From Acidobacteriota bacterium (GTDB lineage: Bacteria > Acidobacteriota > Blastocatellia > RBC074), in the NCBI GenBank assembly GCA_016710075.1, contig JADJLO010000010.1:1-41228 (forward strand): 41,228 nucleotides of DNA. Direction: 5' to 3'. Made by a program: the position numbers and the translations under genes. Below, in pieces: positions 1 to 9,230 of this stretch. Position 1 is the first letter of the stretch; each line of letters opens with the position of its first letter. The notes beneath the pieces are model-generated. The model searched no databases, was not told the origin of the DNA, and saw only the letters and a program-made list of their open reading frames with translations.

Positions 1-1
1 G

Positions 2-340
2 GCCAGGAAGTTCGATCTGGTAATAAGCAGCGCCGTGCTCCACTTTGCTCGTGACGAACAGCATTTTCAAAAAATGGTGAATGAGATGTGGCGTGTGCTC
101 AAGCCGGGAGGATTGTTTTTGCGCGGCTGGCAAGTCCAATCGGGATTGAGCAGTTGGTCAAGCCGATAAAGAGAACGACATTTCCTGTTGCCGGATGGAA
201 CTGAAAGGTTTCTGGTGGACGAAGAATTGCTTGGATCTGTGGCTTTGCGACTTGAGGCCCGCAGATTGGAGCCGTTGAAAACCACAAATGTGGAAAACCT
301 CAGATGCATGACGACGTGGGTGTTGGGGAAGTCAGTCTGA
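2..340 (+). CDS. Class I SAM-dependent methyltransferase, 3' part (5' end outside window, frameshifted)
   Basis: The reading frame enters from outside the window and encodes the C-terminal half of a Rossmann-fold methyltransferase. Visible hallmarks are a post-motif-II segment KFDLVISSAVLHFA and the motif III-like MWRVLKPGGLF. After a T5 run near 115-120 the frame must shift to read ARLASPIGIEQLVKP. It shifts again near 178 to read RHFLLPDGTERFLVDEELL and ends with MTTWVLGKSV at a TGA (338-340). The product is probably a cytoplasmic small-molecule methyltransferase; the substrate cannot be told. The two frameshifts look like base-calling errors because homology continues immediately on both sides. 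Confidence 0.7.
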
Positions 341-363
341 CGCCGCTCTGCCGAAAAGGACTT

Positions 364-908
364 ATGGTGAATCAAATACGACCAACTCTCACCGGGGTTG
401 TTATCAAGACGATGGTGACCCATACGGTTACCTATTTCATCATGGGGCTGTTGGCCTTTAAGATCCTGGATTATGCACGGTTTTTCTCTGAGTCCAGCCT
501 CAACCTCATGATGCGGCAGACAACTGATCCGTGGGTGATGGCGGGGCCGTTGTTTCAGCCGATGAGGGGGATTCTGTTCGGTATTGTCTTCTATCTGCTC
601 CGTGAGCCGTTGTTTGGAAAGAAGAATGGTTGGCTGGTGATGTGGATTGTCCTGGTGGTTGTGGGGATCATCGGCACCTTCGGGTCGGCGCCTGGCTCCC
701 TGGAGGAATGATCTATACGGTGTTCCCGTTGTGGGTCCACTTGAAAGGCCTTCCGGAGGTTCTTTTGCAGTCGTTGTTCCTTTCATTGATCGTGTTCTAC
801 TGGGTGAATAATCCACAGCGCAAATGGCTCAACTGGGTTATGGGGATTGTTTTTTTGATTTTGATGTCATTACCCATAATCGGTCTACTGGCAGGGCCGC
901 CAAAGTAG
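364..908 (+). CDS. Small integral membrane protein, one frameshift
   Basis: The gene starts at an ATG preceded by AAAGGA and lies 23 bp after the methyltransferase stop, so the two may be co-transcribed. It encodes about 180 residues with some five hydrophobic segments, for example VTYFIMGLLAF, GILFGIVFYLL, WIVLVVVGIIG and IVFLILMSLPIIGLL. As given, the first frame stops at 711 directly after APGSLEE. Adding one base at GGAGG (about 706) restores GSLEGMIYTVFPL and continues to the TAG at 906-908, so one gene is split by an indel. I recognise no named family. It is probably a conserved membrane protein of unknown function. Confidence 0.6.
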
Positions 909-951
909 ATCATACCGATTCATTCATCATGCTCTCGCTGCTCAAGGGAAA

Positions 952-1299
952 ATGATCTATCTTGCGGGAATAACGAAAAACGATCGGCAGGGGATGATAA
1001 CTTTCATCAAAGAAGTTATTGATCAAAGCGGCGGATGGATTTCGAACTTTACACTTTTTTCGAATATATCGATGGGAGTGGATTTTGTCATTCCAGCCGG
1101 GAACTCCCTCAGGCTGTTGGCCGCGCTTGAGAGCGGCGGACTGCAGTTGAACGAATCAGGGAGAAGGGATATTGAGACTCAGGCGAATTTGCAGGATCAG
1201 TCTTCGGAAACCGGCAGTGAAGTGACGGTCAGAATGAATGTTACATTTGTTCATGACGATCCCGATTTGAGGATCCCCATTCCGGCAATACCGGGATGA
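952..1299 (+). CDS. Hypothetical protein (115 aa)
   Basis: This is an uninterrupted 115-codon frame in a gap between recognised genes. A weak AAGGGAA lies directly before the ATG. The product is soluble, with no signal peptide or membrane segment, and has a proline/isoleucine-rich tail (PDLRIPIPAIPG). I recognise no domain. The gene is on the same strand as its neighbours and is separated from them by 43 and 78 bp. It is supported mainly by its uninterrupted frame and position, so moderate confidence. Confidence 0.5.
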   Translation: MIYLAGITKNDRQGMITFIKEVIDQSGGWISNFTLFSNISMGVDFVIPAGNSLRLLAALESGGLQLNESGRRDIETQANLQDQSSETGSEVTVRMNVTFVHDDPDLRIPIPAIPG

Positions 1300-1377
1300 A
1301 AGTTTTTTTTTGAACTATGGGTAAAAGTAAGCCCAAAGGAGCATCGGCAGGTGAATAAAGCGACTGGAGAGAAATAG

Positions 1378-1740
1378 ATGTCAAAGATACTACAAAATCA
1401 TTATGTGCTGGCAGTACATGATCTGGAGTTGTCGTCGCGGTTCTTTATGGACCTTGGATTCGAAGTGTCTTCGACTCCGCCGGGTTGGATCTTCCTCGAA
1501 AAGGACAATTGCATGGTCATGCTCGGTGATTGTCCCGATGCGGCAATGCCTGCGGACCTTGGGGATCACACTTATTTCGGCTATCTGCGAGTCGATGATG
1601 TCGACAGCTACTACGAAGAGGTGAAAACCAGGGGGGTGCCAATAAGCATGCCTCTGGCCACTAAGCCATGGGCGATGCGCGAGTTTGGAGTTGCATCTCC
1701 GGAAGGCCATAGAATAATGATCGGCCAGTGGATAGGGTAG
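1378..1740 (+). CDS. VOC-fold (glyoxalase/bleomycin resistance/dioxygenase family) protein
   Basis: A 120-residue single-module VOC protein. It opens with the beta strand QNHYVLAVHDLELSSRFFMDLGFEV, shown here by its parts HYVLAVHDL and FFMDLGFEV, and ends with the second half-repeat FGVASPEGHRIMIGQW. This paired beta-alpha-beta-beta-beta layout is typical of small metal-dependent lyases, isomerases or antibiotic-binding proteins. GGAGAG sits about 7 nt before the ATG. The conserved glutamate near the end of many VOC enzymes appears in the PEGHRI segment. The substrate is unknown; a stand-alone glyoxalase-like or immunity-type role are both possible. The strand matches the following acylase gene, 75 bp downstream. 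Confidence 0.8.
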   Translation: MSKILQNHYVLAVHDLELSSRFFMDLGFEVSSTPPGWIFLEKDNCMVMLGDCPDAAMPADLGDHTYFGYLRVDDVDSYYEEVKTRGVPISMPLATKPWAMREFGVASPEGHRIMIGQWIG

Positions 1741-1815
1741 AGCCTTACAGATAAAAAATAGAGTTAAACGTTGGCGCTTGCGATGCCGAGAGCATGGCCT
1801 TGACAAGGAGCATTA

Positions 1816-3987
1816 ATGAAAAAGTTCGTTCTGATTTTCGCCGTAATCTGCGTTTCGTGCCTTTCGAAGACGGCCCCGGACAAAGAAGTTGCCGGCTGGG
1901 AGAGACAAGCCGCGAGTGTGAATATCGTTCGGGATGATTGGGGTATAGCTCACATCTACGGAAAGACAGACGCCGATACGGTCTTCGGCATGCTTTATGC
2001 CCAGGCCGAAGACGACTTCAACCGCGTGGAGACGAACTACCTCAACGCGATGGGGCGTCTGGCGGAGGCCGAAGGCGAATCCCAGGTATACAAAGATCTG
2101 CGCATGAAAATGTTCATTGACCCGGAGGACTTGAAGGCGAAGTACCAGGCGAGCCCTGAATGGCTGAAGAAGCTGATGAATGCCTACGCCGACGGTCTGA
2201 ATTACTACCTCTACAAGCATCCGCAGGTGAAGCCAAGAGTGATTGGGCGATTCGAGCCATGGATGGCGTTAAGTTTCAGCGAAGGCAGCATTGGCGGAGA
2301 CATCGAAACCATCAATCTGAAACAGCTCGAGGCCTTTTATGGGAAGAGTGCAGGGATTCAGGCATCCAGCGAGGATTCAGGGGATTCCGCTGAACCGACA
2401 GGGTCGAATGGCATTGCCATTGCGCCTTCGAATACCACCTCAGGTCATGCGTTGTTGCTGATCAATCCGCACACTTCCTTCTTCTTTCGATCTGAATTGC
2501 AGGCAGTCAGCGATGAAGGGCTGAACGCTTATGGAGCCGTCACCTGGGGGCAGTTTTTCATTTACCAGGGGTTCAATGAACATGCCGGATGGATGCACAC
2601 TTCGAGCGGTGCGGACAATATCGATGAGTACCTTGAAACGATAGTCAAGAAAGACGACCGGTATTATTACCGATATGGAGCCGAGGAACGCCCGCTGACG
2701 CTGACCAAAATCACCGTGCCATACAAGAGCGCCACTGGAATGGCGACGAAAGAGTTCACGGTTTACCGGACTCACCATGGGCCGATTGTGCGCGAGGCAG
2801 ACGGCAAATGGGTCAGCATCAGTCTGATGCAGGAACCGGTGAAGGCTTTGACGCAATCCTACACGCGGACGAAGGCGAATGATTACAAGAACTTCCGCCA
2901 GACGATGGATCTGCATACCAACTCGTCGAATAACACAATATTCGCAGACTCAGGCGGCAACATTGCCTACTTCCATTCCAATTTCATTCCAAAGCGCGAC
3001 AAGCGATTCGACTATACGAAACCTGTGGACGGCAGTAATACCGCGACGGAATGGAACGGGCTGTACTCGATTGACGAAACGCCCGGGCTTCTCAACCCCG
3101 CCAGCGGATGGCTCTACAACACCAACAACTCGCCGTGGTCCGCGGCCGGTCCGAACAGCCCGAAGAAAAATGACTATCCGGCCTATGTTGAAAGCGGGAT
3201 CGAGAATGCACGCGGAATCCATGCCATCAGGGTCCTGCAGAACAGGAAGGACTTCACGATCGATTCTTTGATTGCGGCTGCATACGACAGCTATCTGCCC
3301 GCGTTCCAGGAGATGATTCCGGCACTGCTCAAGGCCTGGGATAAAACGTCTTCAGCGAATCCGCTCAAGGCCAGGTTGTCCGATCAGATAGCCCTCATGC
3401 GAGGTTGGGACTATCGCTGGTCGGTAGAGTCGGTGCCAACGGCTGTCGCAGTCTACTGGGGCGAGGAGATTGGGCGGCAAGTAGCCGCAGATGCCCAAAA
3501 GGCCGGAATTGCTCTGGAGCATTACGTCGCCACCAAAGCCACGCCGTTGCAATTGCTTCAGGCGCTCTCAGCGGCTTCAGACAGACTTGCAGGCGACTTC
3601 GGATCCTGGAAAACTCCATGGGGCGAGATCAATCGATTCCAGCGCCTCACCGGCGATATCGTGCAGCCTTTCAATGACGCGGGACCCAGCATCCCCGTCG
3701 GCTTTACTTCGGCGCGTTGGGGCTCGCTGGCTTCATTCGGCGCCCGCACCTACACCGGCACAAAGAAGATGTACGGAACCAGCGGGAACAGCTTCGTTGC
3801 AGTTGTCGAGTTCGGCGACAAGGTGCGGGCCAGAGCCGTTACCGCCGGCGGCGAGAGCGGAAATCCCTCGTCTCCTCATTTCAACGATCAGGCGACGCGA
3901 TATGCTACAGGCAACCTGCGGGAAGTCTACTTCTACCGCGATCAATTGAAGGGCCACACCGAGCGAGAGTACCGTCCCGGCCAATGA
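1816..3987 (+). CDS. Penicillin acylase family protein (N-terminal nucleophile amidohydrolase)
   Basis: The 723-residue product fits the usual size of the acylase family (penicillin G, cephalosporin, aculeacin and N-acyl-homoserine lactone acylases). The N-terminus is hydrophobic and cysteine-containing (VICVSC), so the protein is exported and possibly a lipoprotein, although the lipobox is weak. The A-subunit motif VRDDWGIAHIYGKT is at about 38-51. The autoproteolytic junction is G196-Ser197 in TGSNGIAIAPSNT, with Ser197 expected to become the N-terminal nucleophile of the beta subunit. The downstream INPHTSFFFRSEL and GFNEHAGWMHTS are the usual substrate-pocket region. AAGGAG precedes the ATG. 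The gene is intact with no indels. It hydrolyses an amide of unknown acyl substrate in the periplasm. Confidence 0.9.
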   Translation: MKKFVLIFAVICVSCLSKTAPDKEVAGWERQAASVNIVRDDWGIAHIYGKTDADTVFGMLYAQAEDDFNRVETNYLNAMGRLAEAEGESQVYKDLRMKMFIDPEDLKAKYQASPEWLKKLMNAYADGLNYYLYKHPQVKPRVIGRFEPWMALSFSEGSIGGDIETINLKQLEAFYGKSAGIQASSEDSGDSAEPTGSNGIAIAPSNTTSGHALLLINPHTSFFFRSELQAVSDEGLNAYGAVTWGQFFIYQGFNEHAGWMHTSSGADNIDEYLETIVKKDDRYYYRYGAEERPLTLTKITVPYKSATGMATKEFTVYRTHHGPIVREADGKWVSISLMQEPVKALTQSYTRTKANDYKNFRQTMDLHTNSSNNTIFADSGGNIAYFHSNFIPKRDKRFDYTKPVDGSNTATEWNGLYSIDETPGLLNPASGWLYNTNNSPWSAAGPNSPKKNDYPAYVESGIENARGIHAIRVLQNRKDFTIDSLIAAAYDSYLPAFQEMIPALLKAWDKTSSANPLKARLSDQIALMRGWDYRWSVESVPTAVAVYWGEEIGRQVAADAQKAGIALEHYVATKATPLQLLQALSAASDRLAGDFGSWKTPWGEINRFQRLTGDIVQPFNDAGPSIPVGFTSARWGSLASFGARTYTGTKKMYGTSGNSFVAVVEFGDKVRARAVTAGGESGNPSSPHFNDQATRYATGNLREVYFYRDQLKGHTEREYRPGQ

Positions 3988-4037
3988 GAATAGCTGCACC
4001 GGGAAAGATCAACTTCTGGTCCGGCAATGACTGCGAG

Positions 4038-4624
4038 CTAGACGAGCTTTGAAACCGGTTGATATCTCGGGCAGGTGAGCAGGTGGTCGTTGACCATGCC
4101 TACCGCCTGCATGAATGCATAGCAGATGGTCGATCCGACGAACTTGAAGCCGCGTCCGATAAGTTCCTTGCTCATGGCGTCTGATTGTGGAGTCTTCGCC
4201 GGGACTTCTTTGAGAGCCTTCCATCTGTTTTGGATTGGCCTGCCATCGACGAACTGCCAGAGGAATTCATCAAAACTGGCTGACTTATCCCTGACCTCAA
4301 GAAACGCCCGGGCGTTCTGTATTGCCGCAGCGACTTTCAGCCGGTTGCGAACGATGCCGGGATCCGCCAGCAGGTTCCCGACTTTCTTATCGGTGTACCG
4401 AGCTATCAGCTCAGCGTCGAATCCATCGAAGGCCGCGCGGTAATTTTCCCGCTTGTTGAGTATCGTCAGCCAACTCAAGCCGGCCTGTGCGCCTTCAAGA
4501 ATGAGCATCTCAAAAAGATGGCGGTCATCGTGAACAGGCACTCCCCATTCATCGTCGTGATATGCGATGTAGATCTCATGTCCGTGGCACCACGGACATC
4601 TCGGTCTGCTGGATCAGGTTTCAT
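4038..4624 (-). CDS. tag: DNA-3-methyladenine glycosylase I, frameshifted near the N-terminus
   Basis: This enzyme removes 3-methyladenine from alkylated DNA in base excision repair. The conserved order is visible: CPWCHG, YIAYHDDEWGVPVHDDRHLFEML, given here by its parts YIAYHDDEWG and HDDRHLFEML, then ILEGAQAGLSWLTIL and GSTICYAFMQAVGMVNDH. The zinc site is predicted from the Cys of CPWC, the His of YHDDE and the C-terminal DHLLTC. The uninterrupted frame only begins at a GTG inside VPVHDD. The Cys/His half of the zinc site lies upstream in the same frame but has no start codon. One base restored near 4599 joins it to the ATG at 4622-4624, giving MKPDPADR before CPWC. A heptad-repeat leader lies directly upstream. 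Confidence 0.85.
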
Positions 4625-4634
4625 AGGCGGATAG

Positions 4635-4662
4635 TTTAAAGTTTAATGTTCAAAGTTCAAAG
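4635..4662 (-). repeat. Heptad-repeat leader, copy 1 (upstream of tag)
   Basis: Read on the minus strand this is four abutting 7-mers: CTTTGAA, CTTTGAA, CATTAAA, CTTTAAA. They are followed by a 10-nt tail (CTATCCGCCT) and the tag ATG. The same architecture, including a variant third heptad, occurs at 12374-12401 and 13382-13409. There is no Shine-Dalgarno sequence between the repeat and the start codon. Confidence 0.75.
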
Positions 4663-4739
4663 ATAAAAAGTCCCGAATTACTCGACAGATTCGTAGAGTC
4701 CGGCTAGTATTCCGCTGCAATATCACGTCTAGAAAATAA

Positions 4740-4883
4740 GATTACGAAACAAACGAAATAAACGAAAAACTCAACCGATAAATGGGCGAGAGCTGTCGAA
4801 TAAGCGATATCCGGGATTTAACGGACAGAATCATGCGTAATTAATTTTCGTCTGTTTAGTTTATTTCGTCTGTTTCGTATTCT
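4740..4883. repeat. Long imperfect palindrome A (TACGAAACAGACGAAA family), upstream of the symporter gene
   Basis: The left arm (4740-4768) begins GATTACGAAACAAACGAAAT. The right arm (4855-4883) contains ATTTCGTCTGTTTCGTATTC, the near reverse complement. The arms enclose about 86 bp. The right end stops about 24 nt before the symporter ATG, just ahead of its GAAAGGA ribosome-binding site. The segment 4842-4883 also matches the reverse complement of 6756-6797 at about 40 of 42 positions, so the symporter gene is bracketed by inverted copies. It could be a miniature mobile element or a transcribed leader hairpin. Confidence 0.7.
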
Positions 4884-4906
4884 CTCTTCCCTGAAAGGAT
4901 CGAAAG

Positions 4907-6733
4907 ATGAAGCTATACGCGCTTGACTGGGTAATCGCAATTCTGGCAGTAGTCGTCTGTTTTCTTCCGGCTCTGTTTTTTGGCAAGAGGTCATCGAAGA
5001 GCACCTCGGAGTTCTTTGGCTCGGGGCGATCCGTGCCGTGGTGGCTGGCAGGGCTATCGATGGTTGCCACGACATTCAGCAGCGACACGCCTAATCTTGG
5101 TGACTGACATCGTCAGGCAGAAGGGAGTATCGGGAACTGGGTCTGGTGGGCATTCGTGCTAACAGGCATAATGACGGTTTTCTTTTTATGCCAGGCTTTG
5201 GCGCCGGTCGGGAGTGCTGACGGATCTGGAATTTTACGAGATCAGATATTCCGGCAAAGCGGCGGGGGCGGTCCGCGGATTTCGAGCGATATATCTTGGG
5301 TTGCTCTTCAACTGCCTGATCATGGCAACGGTGAACCTTGCGGCCTGCAAGATCGCCGCAATCCTGTTCGGCTGGAGCGATGGCAGACGCTGTTGTTCGT
5401 GGGGCTGCTGAACGTCGCTTTCGCCGCGCACTCCGGGCTCTGGGGTGTGCTGGTCATCGATATGATCCAGTTCTTCATCAAGATGACCGCTGTCACGGCT
5501 GCCGCGTACTTTCGCGTTGAAGCATCCGGCGGTGGGCGGACTGCACAGGATGGTCGAAGCTCTCGGCGATGAAAGGTCCTGGCGGGATCAATTACCTCAA
5601 TGTCTTTCCCGACTTCACCAACAACTGGGATATGGCATTGGCCGTCTTTGTAATGCCGATCGCGGTTCAGTGGTGGGCTGTCTGGTATCCGGGTGCCGAA
5701 CCGGAGGAGGCAGTTACATCGCACAGCGCATGCTTGCATCAAAATCAGAGAAAGACGCGCTTGGCGCTGTCCTCTTCTTCAACCTTGCACACTATGTGCT
5801 GCGCCCGTGGCCCTGGATTCTGGTGGCGCTCTGTTCGATCCTTGTTTATCCGCAGTTGTCGGACATCCAGACCGCCTTCCCGAATCTTGACCCGAATCTG
5901 CTGGGGCATGATATTGCATATCCCGCGATGCTCAGATTCATGCCGATGGGATTTGTCGGCCTCATGGTCGGAGGTCTTGTGGCGGCAAATTCATCGACCA
6001 TCCTGACCCATCTCAACTGGGGCGCTTCTTACCTGGTGCACGATTTCTACAGGCGCTTCATCAACAAGACTGCTGAAGAAGGACATTATGTTTTCGTCGG
6101 GCGATTGATGACAGTGGCGCTTTTCATTCTGTCTTCCGCAGTGGTTTACATGCTCGATTCCGCGAAGAGCGCTTTCGACATCATTCTGCAGGTGGGAGCC
6201 GGCACCGGGCTGCTCTACCTGGTGCGATGGTTCTGGTGGAGAGTCAATGCGTGGTGCGAGGTTGCCGCGATGATCAGTTCCTTCCTGGTCTCAGTCATAT
6301 TCTTGGTTCTCGAGAAGGAGCAGATCTTTAACACCGGTTCACCGCAGAAACTGATGATCACCATTGCCATCACTACGGTCTGCTGGGTGCTGGCGGCATA
6401 TCTTGCACCGCAGACCGATAGGAAGACACTGATAGATTTCTATACCAAGGTCCGCCCGCCGGGCCAGGGTGGGAGGTGATTCGCAAGGAAACCGGGATCT
6501 CTGAGGCCGAGGCTGCTAAAACCGGCGACAACATGCCGATGGCACTCCTGGGCTGGGTATCAGGTTCCATCGTCATCTGGTCGGCACTCTTCACTGTCGG
6601 CAATATTCTTTACGGCCGCTGGGGAAATGCCGCGGGCCTCGGTGTGGTCTTCGTGATCAGCGGTCTGGCCCTGATCAATGTAGTCAATAAACTCTGGGAT
6701 AACAGAGGCGAAGAAAAACAGGAACACGAATAA
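4907..6733 (+). pseudogene. Sodium:solute symporter (SSS family), about eight frameshifts
   Basis: Joining the frames gives a roughly 609-residue SSS permease, normal for the family. It starts MKLYALDWVIAILAVVV after AAGGA. Recognisable pieces in order are GSGRSVPWWLAGLSMVATT with SSDTPNL (the first helix hairpin), LTDLEFYEIRYSGKAAGA, LFVGLLNVAFAAHSGLWGVL, DMALAVFVMPIAVQWWAVWY with a following GGGSYIAQRMLASKSEKDA, and a C-terminal helix block to 6733. Frame changes are needed near 5099, 5135, 5188, 5382, 5510, 5560, 5708 and 6469. Almost all are one-base and none removes conserved sequence, which favours sequencing error over decay. It would import an organic solute, perhaps a sugar or amino acid, with Na+. 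It lies directly before a sugar-oxidoreductase gene. Confidence 0.8.
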
Positions 6734-6763
6734 ATACAAGAATACGATAAATACAAGAATACG
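6730..6763. repeat. Tandem 17-bp repeat at the symporter 3' end
   Basis: Two identical adjacent copies of ATAAATACAAGAATACG occur at 6730-6746 and 6747-6763. The symporter stop codon lies inside the first copy. The repeat runs into palindrome B. Confidence 0.85.
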
Positions 6764-6861
6764 AAACAGACGAAATAAACGAAACAGACGAAAATTGTCA
6801 TGGGGTTATTTCAACAGATAATTCCGGAGTTCAAATGTTTGCGTGAAATAACCAATTTTCG
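6756..6861. repeat. Long imperfect palindrome B (TACGAAACAGACGAAA family), upstream of the GH109-like gene
   Basis: The outer left part (6756-6797) carries GAATACGAAACAGACGAAAT and a second ACGAAACAGACGAAA. The inner arm CGAAAATTG...GGTTATTTC (6789-6812) pairs with GAAATAACCAATTTTCG (6845-6861) apart from a TCATGG-size insertion. It is followed by GTATTTCTCTCTTC, as at the right end of copies A (TATTCTCTCTTCC) and C (TACTCTCTCTTC). It ends about 20 nt before the first codons of the GH109-like protein. The only in-frame ATG of that gene (6800) therefore falls inside this element. Confidence 0.7.
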
Positions 6862-7938
6862 TATTTCTCTCTTCTGGAGAATAGTTGCGAAACGGGAAAA
6901 TAAGAACCTCACGCGTCGTGATTTGTTGAAGACGGCTGCGGCTGCCGGGGCAGGCATGGGACTTGCCGGGCTGTCAGAGGAGGCTGTATCGGCTGCGCCG
7001 GCCGGTCGCAGCGTCCGAGGAATGAAGTTTGAGAAGCGGGACACAGTCCGCCTTGGGATCATCGGCGTCGGAGGCCGGGGCACAGGCGTCATGCGCGAAT
7101 TTCTGGCGGTCGATAATGTCGAGGTCGTCGCCGTCTGCGATGTCGTCAAGGAGAAGACCGAACGGGCGCAGAAGTATGTCGAGAAGGCAGGGAAGAAGAC
7201 TCCGCCGCTTATTTCAAGAACGATCGTGATTTCGAGAATCTCTGCAAGCGCGACGACATAGACTTCATCTACATCGCCACTCCGTGGGACTGGCACGCTC
7301 CGATGGCTATTGCGTCCATGAACAATGGAAAGCATTGCGGCGTCGAAGTCCCGGCGGTAAACACACTCAAGGAGTGCTGGGATATCGTCAACACTTCGGA
7401 AAAGACGCAGCGCCACTGCATGATCATGGAGAATTGCTGCTACGGCTCAAGCGAGATGATGGTACTGAACATGGTTCGCGAAGGCCTGCTCGGAGACCTG
7501 CTGCACGCTGAATGCGCCTACGATCATGACTTGAGGGAACTGCTCTTCTCGAACGAGGGCGAGGGCCTGTGGAGACGCTTTCCCCATCAGAAACGCAACG
7601 GCAATCTCTATCCGACTCATGGCCTGGGCCCGGTGGCTTTCTACCTGGACATCAACCGAAACGACAGGTTCGATTACATGGTCTCCATGAGTTCGCCTTC
7701 GCTCGGCCTCGATGAGTGGCGCGCCGCGAAGGTCCCGAAAGATGACCCGAAATGGAAGGAAAAATACGTCTGCGGCGACGTCAACACCAGCCTCATACGG
7801 ACGGCAAAGTCCCGTTCTTTAAAACTTTTTTCTCTCCCGGATGATACGGATTTCCTGTTCCTCCCGCTTATGGGAATGAGGACGATTGATGGTCGCCCTC
7901 GAACATTACAGACCCCAAACCCGGAGGAGCCATGTTGA
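6800..7938 (+). pseudogene. Tat-exported Gfo/Idh/MocA protein, GH109-like, frameshifted and 3'-truncated
   Basis: A twin-arginine signal (LTRRDLLKTAAAAGAGMGLAG) precedes an NAD-binding segment VRLGIIGVGGRGTGVMREFL. One frameshift near 7200 leads to YIATPWDWHAPMAIASMNNG, KHCGVEVPAVNTLKECW, QRHCMIMENCCYG, THGLGPVAFYLDINRNDRF and CGDVNTSLIRTAK. These match the NAD-dependent alpha-N-acetylgalactosaminidase (GH109) branch of Gfo/Idh/MocA. After about 7812 family similarity ends abruptly and the frame runs through unrelated sequence to a TGA at 7936-7938, so roughly the last 100-130 residues are missing. The start is uncertain: ATG 6800 lies in palindrome B, while TGGAGA at about 6875 suggests the true start near 6881, where no normal start codon exists. 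A periplasmic glycosidase or oxidoreductase role with the preceding symporter is inferred. Confidence 0.7.
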
Positions 7939-8435
7939 ACAGGAAATCTGCAAAATCGTTGCCCGCACTCTTAACGCTGTCTTTTCTCGCATTCATTATT
8001 CTCTCCGTCTCATCGATGGATGGCCACGCCCAAACACTGATGATGAAGGGCGTCACATGCGTCGATGTCAGCATAAAGAAAAAGCCTGGCGGTCAACTGA
8101 TGACTTATACAACCGACAGCCAAGGCGATTTCAGCCTCGGCAATCTGACGGCAGGAACATACACATTGGGATTTGCTCCCGCGGCTCCAGCTTCATCCGC
8201 TAATGTGAAATCTTTTTATGAATCACGATCGAATACGACCCGATATGGAATTGTCGTTGACGGAGCCGTCACTTCTCCCGTGGTGACGATCATAGATTTC
8301 AGGCAGAATCTGGCGCTCAATGCGCGGACGATGGCCTTTGAACCGCTCAACGAAATAACGATTGTTGTGACGGGTGAGGGAGTCGTCAAAGGCAAGGTCC
8401 TGAGTCTGACAATTGACGAACCGGGCGTGAAGTAG
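7932..8435 (+). CDS. Secreted protein with carboxypeptidase-regulatory-like (prealbumin-type) segment
   Basis: The 167-residue product starts at an ATG overlapping the previous frame and preceded by the strong GGAGGAG. A signal peptide (ALLTLSFLAFIILSVSS) ends near GHAQ at about residue 34. The mature part includes DSQGDFSLGNLTAGTYTLGF, the usual 'new domain, sensible sequence, G-x-Y-x-L' pattern of CarboxypepD_reg-like modules, here stand-alone. It is probably periplasmic or surface-exposed. The function is unknown; such modules are usually binding or stalk domains. It converges on the acyltransferase gene, with a shared terminator hairpin between. Confidence 0.65.
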   Translation: MLNRKSAKSLPALLTLSFLAFIILSVSSMDGHAQTLMMKGVTCVDVSIKKKPGGQLMTYTTDSQGDFSLGNLTAGTYTLGFAPAAPASSANVKSFYESRSNTTRYGIVVDGAVTSPVVTIIDFRQNLALNARTMAFEPLNEITIVVTGEGVVKGKVLSLTIDEPGVK

Positions 8436-8459
8436 TTTTATCGGTGACTTTATTATCGC

Positions 8460-8494
8460 GGGGCCGGATGAGGGATAAAATCTCCTCCGGCCCC
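8460..8494. terminator. Bidirectional hairpin terminator between convergent genes
   Basis: GGGGCCGGA (8460-8468) pairs perfectly with TCCGGCCCC (8486-8494), with additional partial pairing inside. It lies in the 68-bp gap between the convergent genes ending at 8435 and 8504. No long T tract is visible on either side, so termination strength is uncertain. Confidence 0.65.
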
Positions 8495-8503
8495 ATCGGC
8501 TGT

Positions 8504-9109
8504 TTATTGCTTTGGCGAGGTGACGATCTCGCCCACCTGGTCAGGATATTTCGCGGTGACTGTGGAATAAAAAGCGCGGATCTTCTCGAAGTCGGCGTCG
8601 ATATCCCCTGAAGGCATGAGTACCGGCCCAAGGCCTGCAACCTTTCTCTCATAATCCAGGAAGGCCATGACTATGGGAACGCCCGCTCCGAGGGCGATGC
8701 GATAGAAGCCCGTCTTCCAATGGGTCGATTTTTTACGCGTTCCTTCGGGGGCGATGGCGATGACGAACCTGTCGTGAGTTTTTAACTGTTCGATGGATTG
8801 CTCGACCAGGTTCTGTTTTTTTGATCGATCCACTGGAACTCCGCCGCAGTATCTGAAAAAAGCCCCCCACGGCCATCGAAAGAGGCTGTCTTTTCCCATC
8901 CAGCGAACGTTGATGTCGAATCCGAAAGCCACTGCCAGCATGAGCGGAAAATCCCATCCCGAAGTGTGATGAGCCCCGATGGCGACCCATTTGTCGATGC
9001 CCGGTTTTGAGCCTTCAAGCCGCCAGCCGCTGAGTTTGAAACTGATTCCGATCAACCACTTTGCAAACGTGCGCACTGCCGGTGTTTCGAATATGGTTCT
9101 GGTCATCAT
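8504..9109 (-). CDS. 1-acyl-sn-glycerol-3-phosphate acyltransferase family protein (PlsC-like)
   Basis: A 201-residue acyltransferase. The catalytic HX4D box is H48-TSGW-D53 in IGAHHTSGWDFPLM, and the phosphate-binding box is APEGTRKKS at about 119-127. GGVPVDRSKKQN between them is also typical of the short bacterial PlsC branch. It would acylate lysophosphatidate or a related lysolipid at the inner membrane. The N-terminus (FAKWLIGISFKLSGW) is amphipathic and may anchor it. The gene is monocistronic on the minus strand and intact. Confidence 0.85.
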   Translation of the reverse strand: MMTRTIFETPAVRTFAKWLIGISFKLSGWRLEGSKPGIDKWVAIGAHHTSGWDFPLMLAVAFGFDINVRWMGKDSLFRWPWGAFFRYCGGVPVDRSKKQNLVEQSIEQLKTHDRFVIAIAPEGTRKKSTHWKTGFYRIALGAGVPIVMAFLDYERKVAGLGPVLMPSGDIDADFEKIRAFYSTVTAKYPDQVGEIVTSPKQ

Positions 9110-9230
9110 TCTTCTTCTGAAACCTTGTAATTCCCGCCGGTTTAATTTTTACTACATCCGTATCTGACAGCGATTTCAGAAACTTTCCCACAAAGAGTAA
9201 TTCCTGGCAATACGGATCAGGAGAAAAACA

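Noticed and set aside
4635..4883. CRISPR array
   Set aside because: The repeated units are abutting heptads or palindromic arms without unique spacers of regular length, and no cas gene is in the window.
5090..5720. Programmed ribosomal frameshifting in the symporter gene
   Set aside because: There are about eight changes in both directions without slippery heptamers or conserved stimulators; sequence error is simpler.
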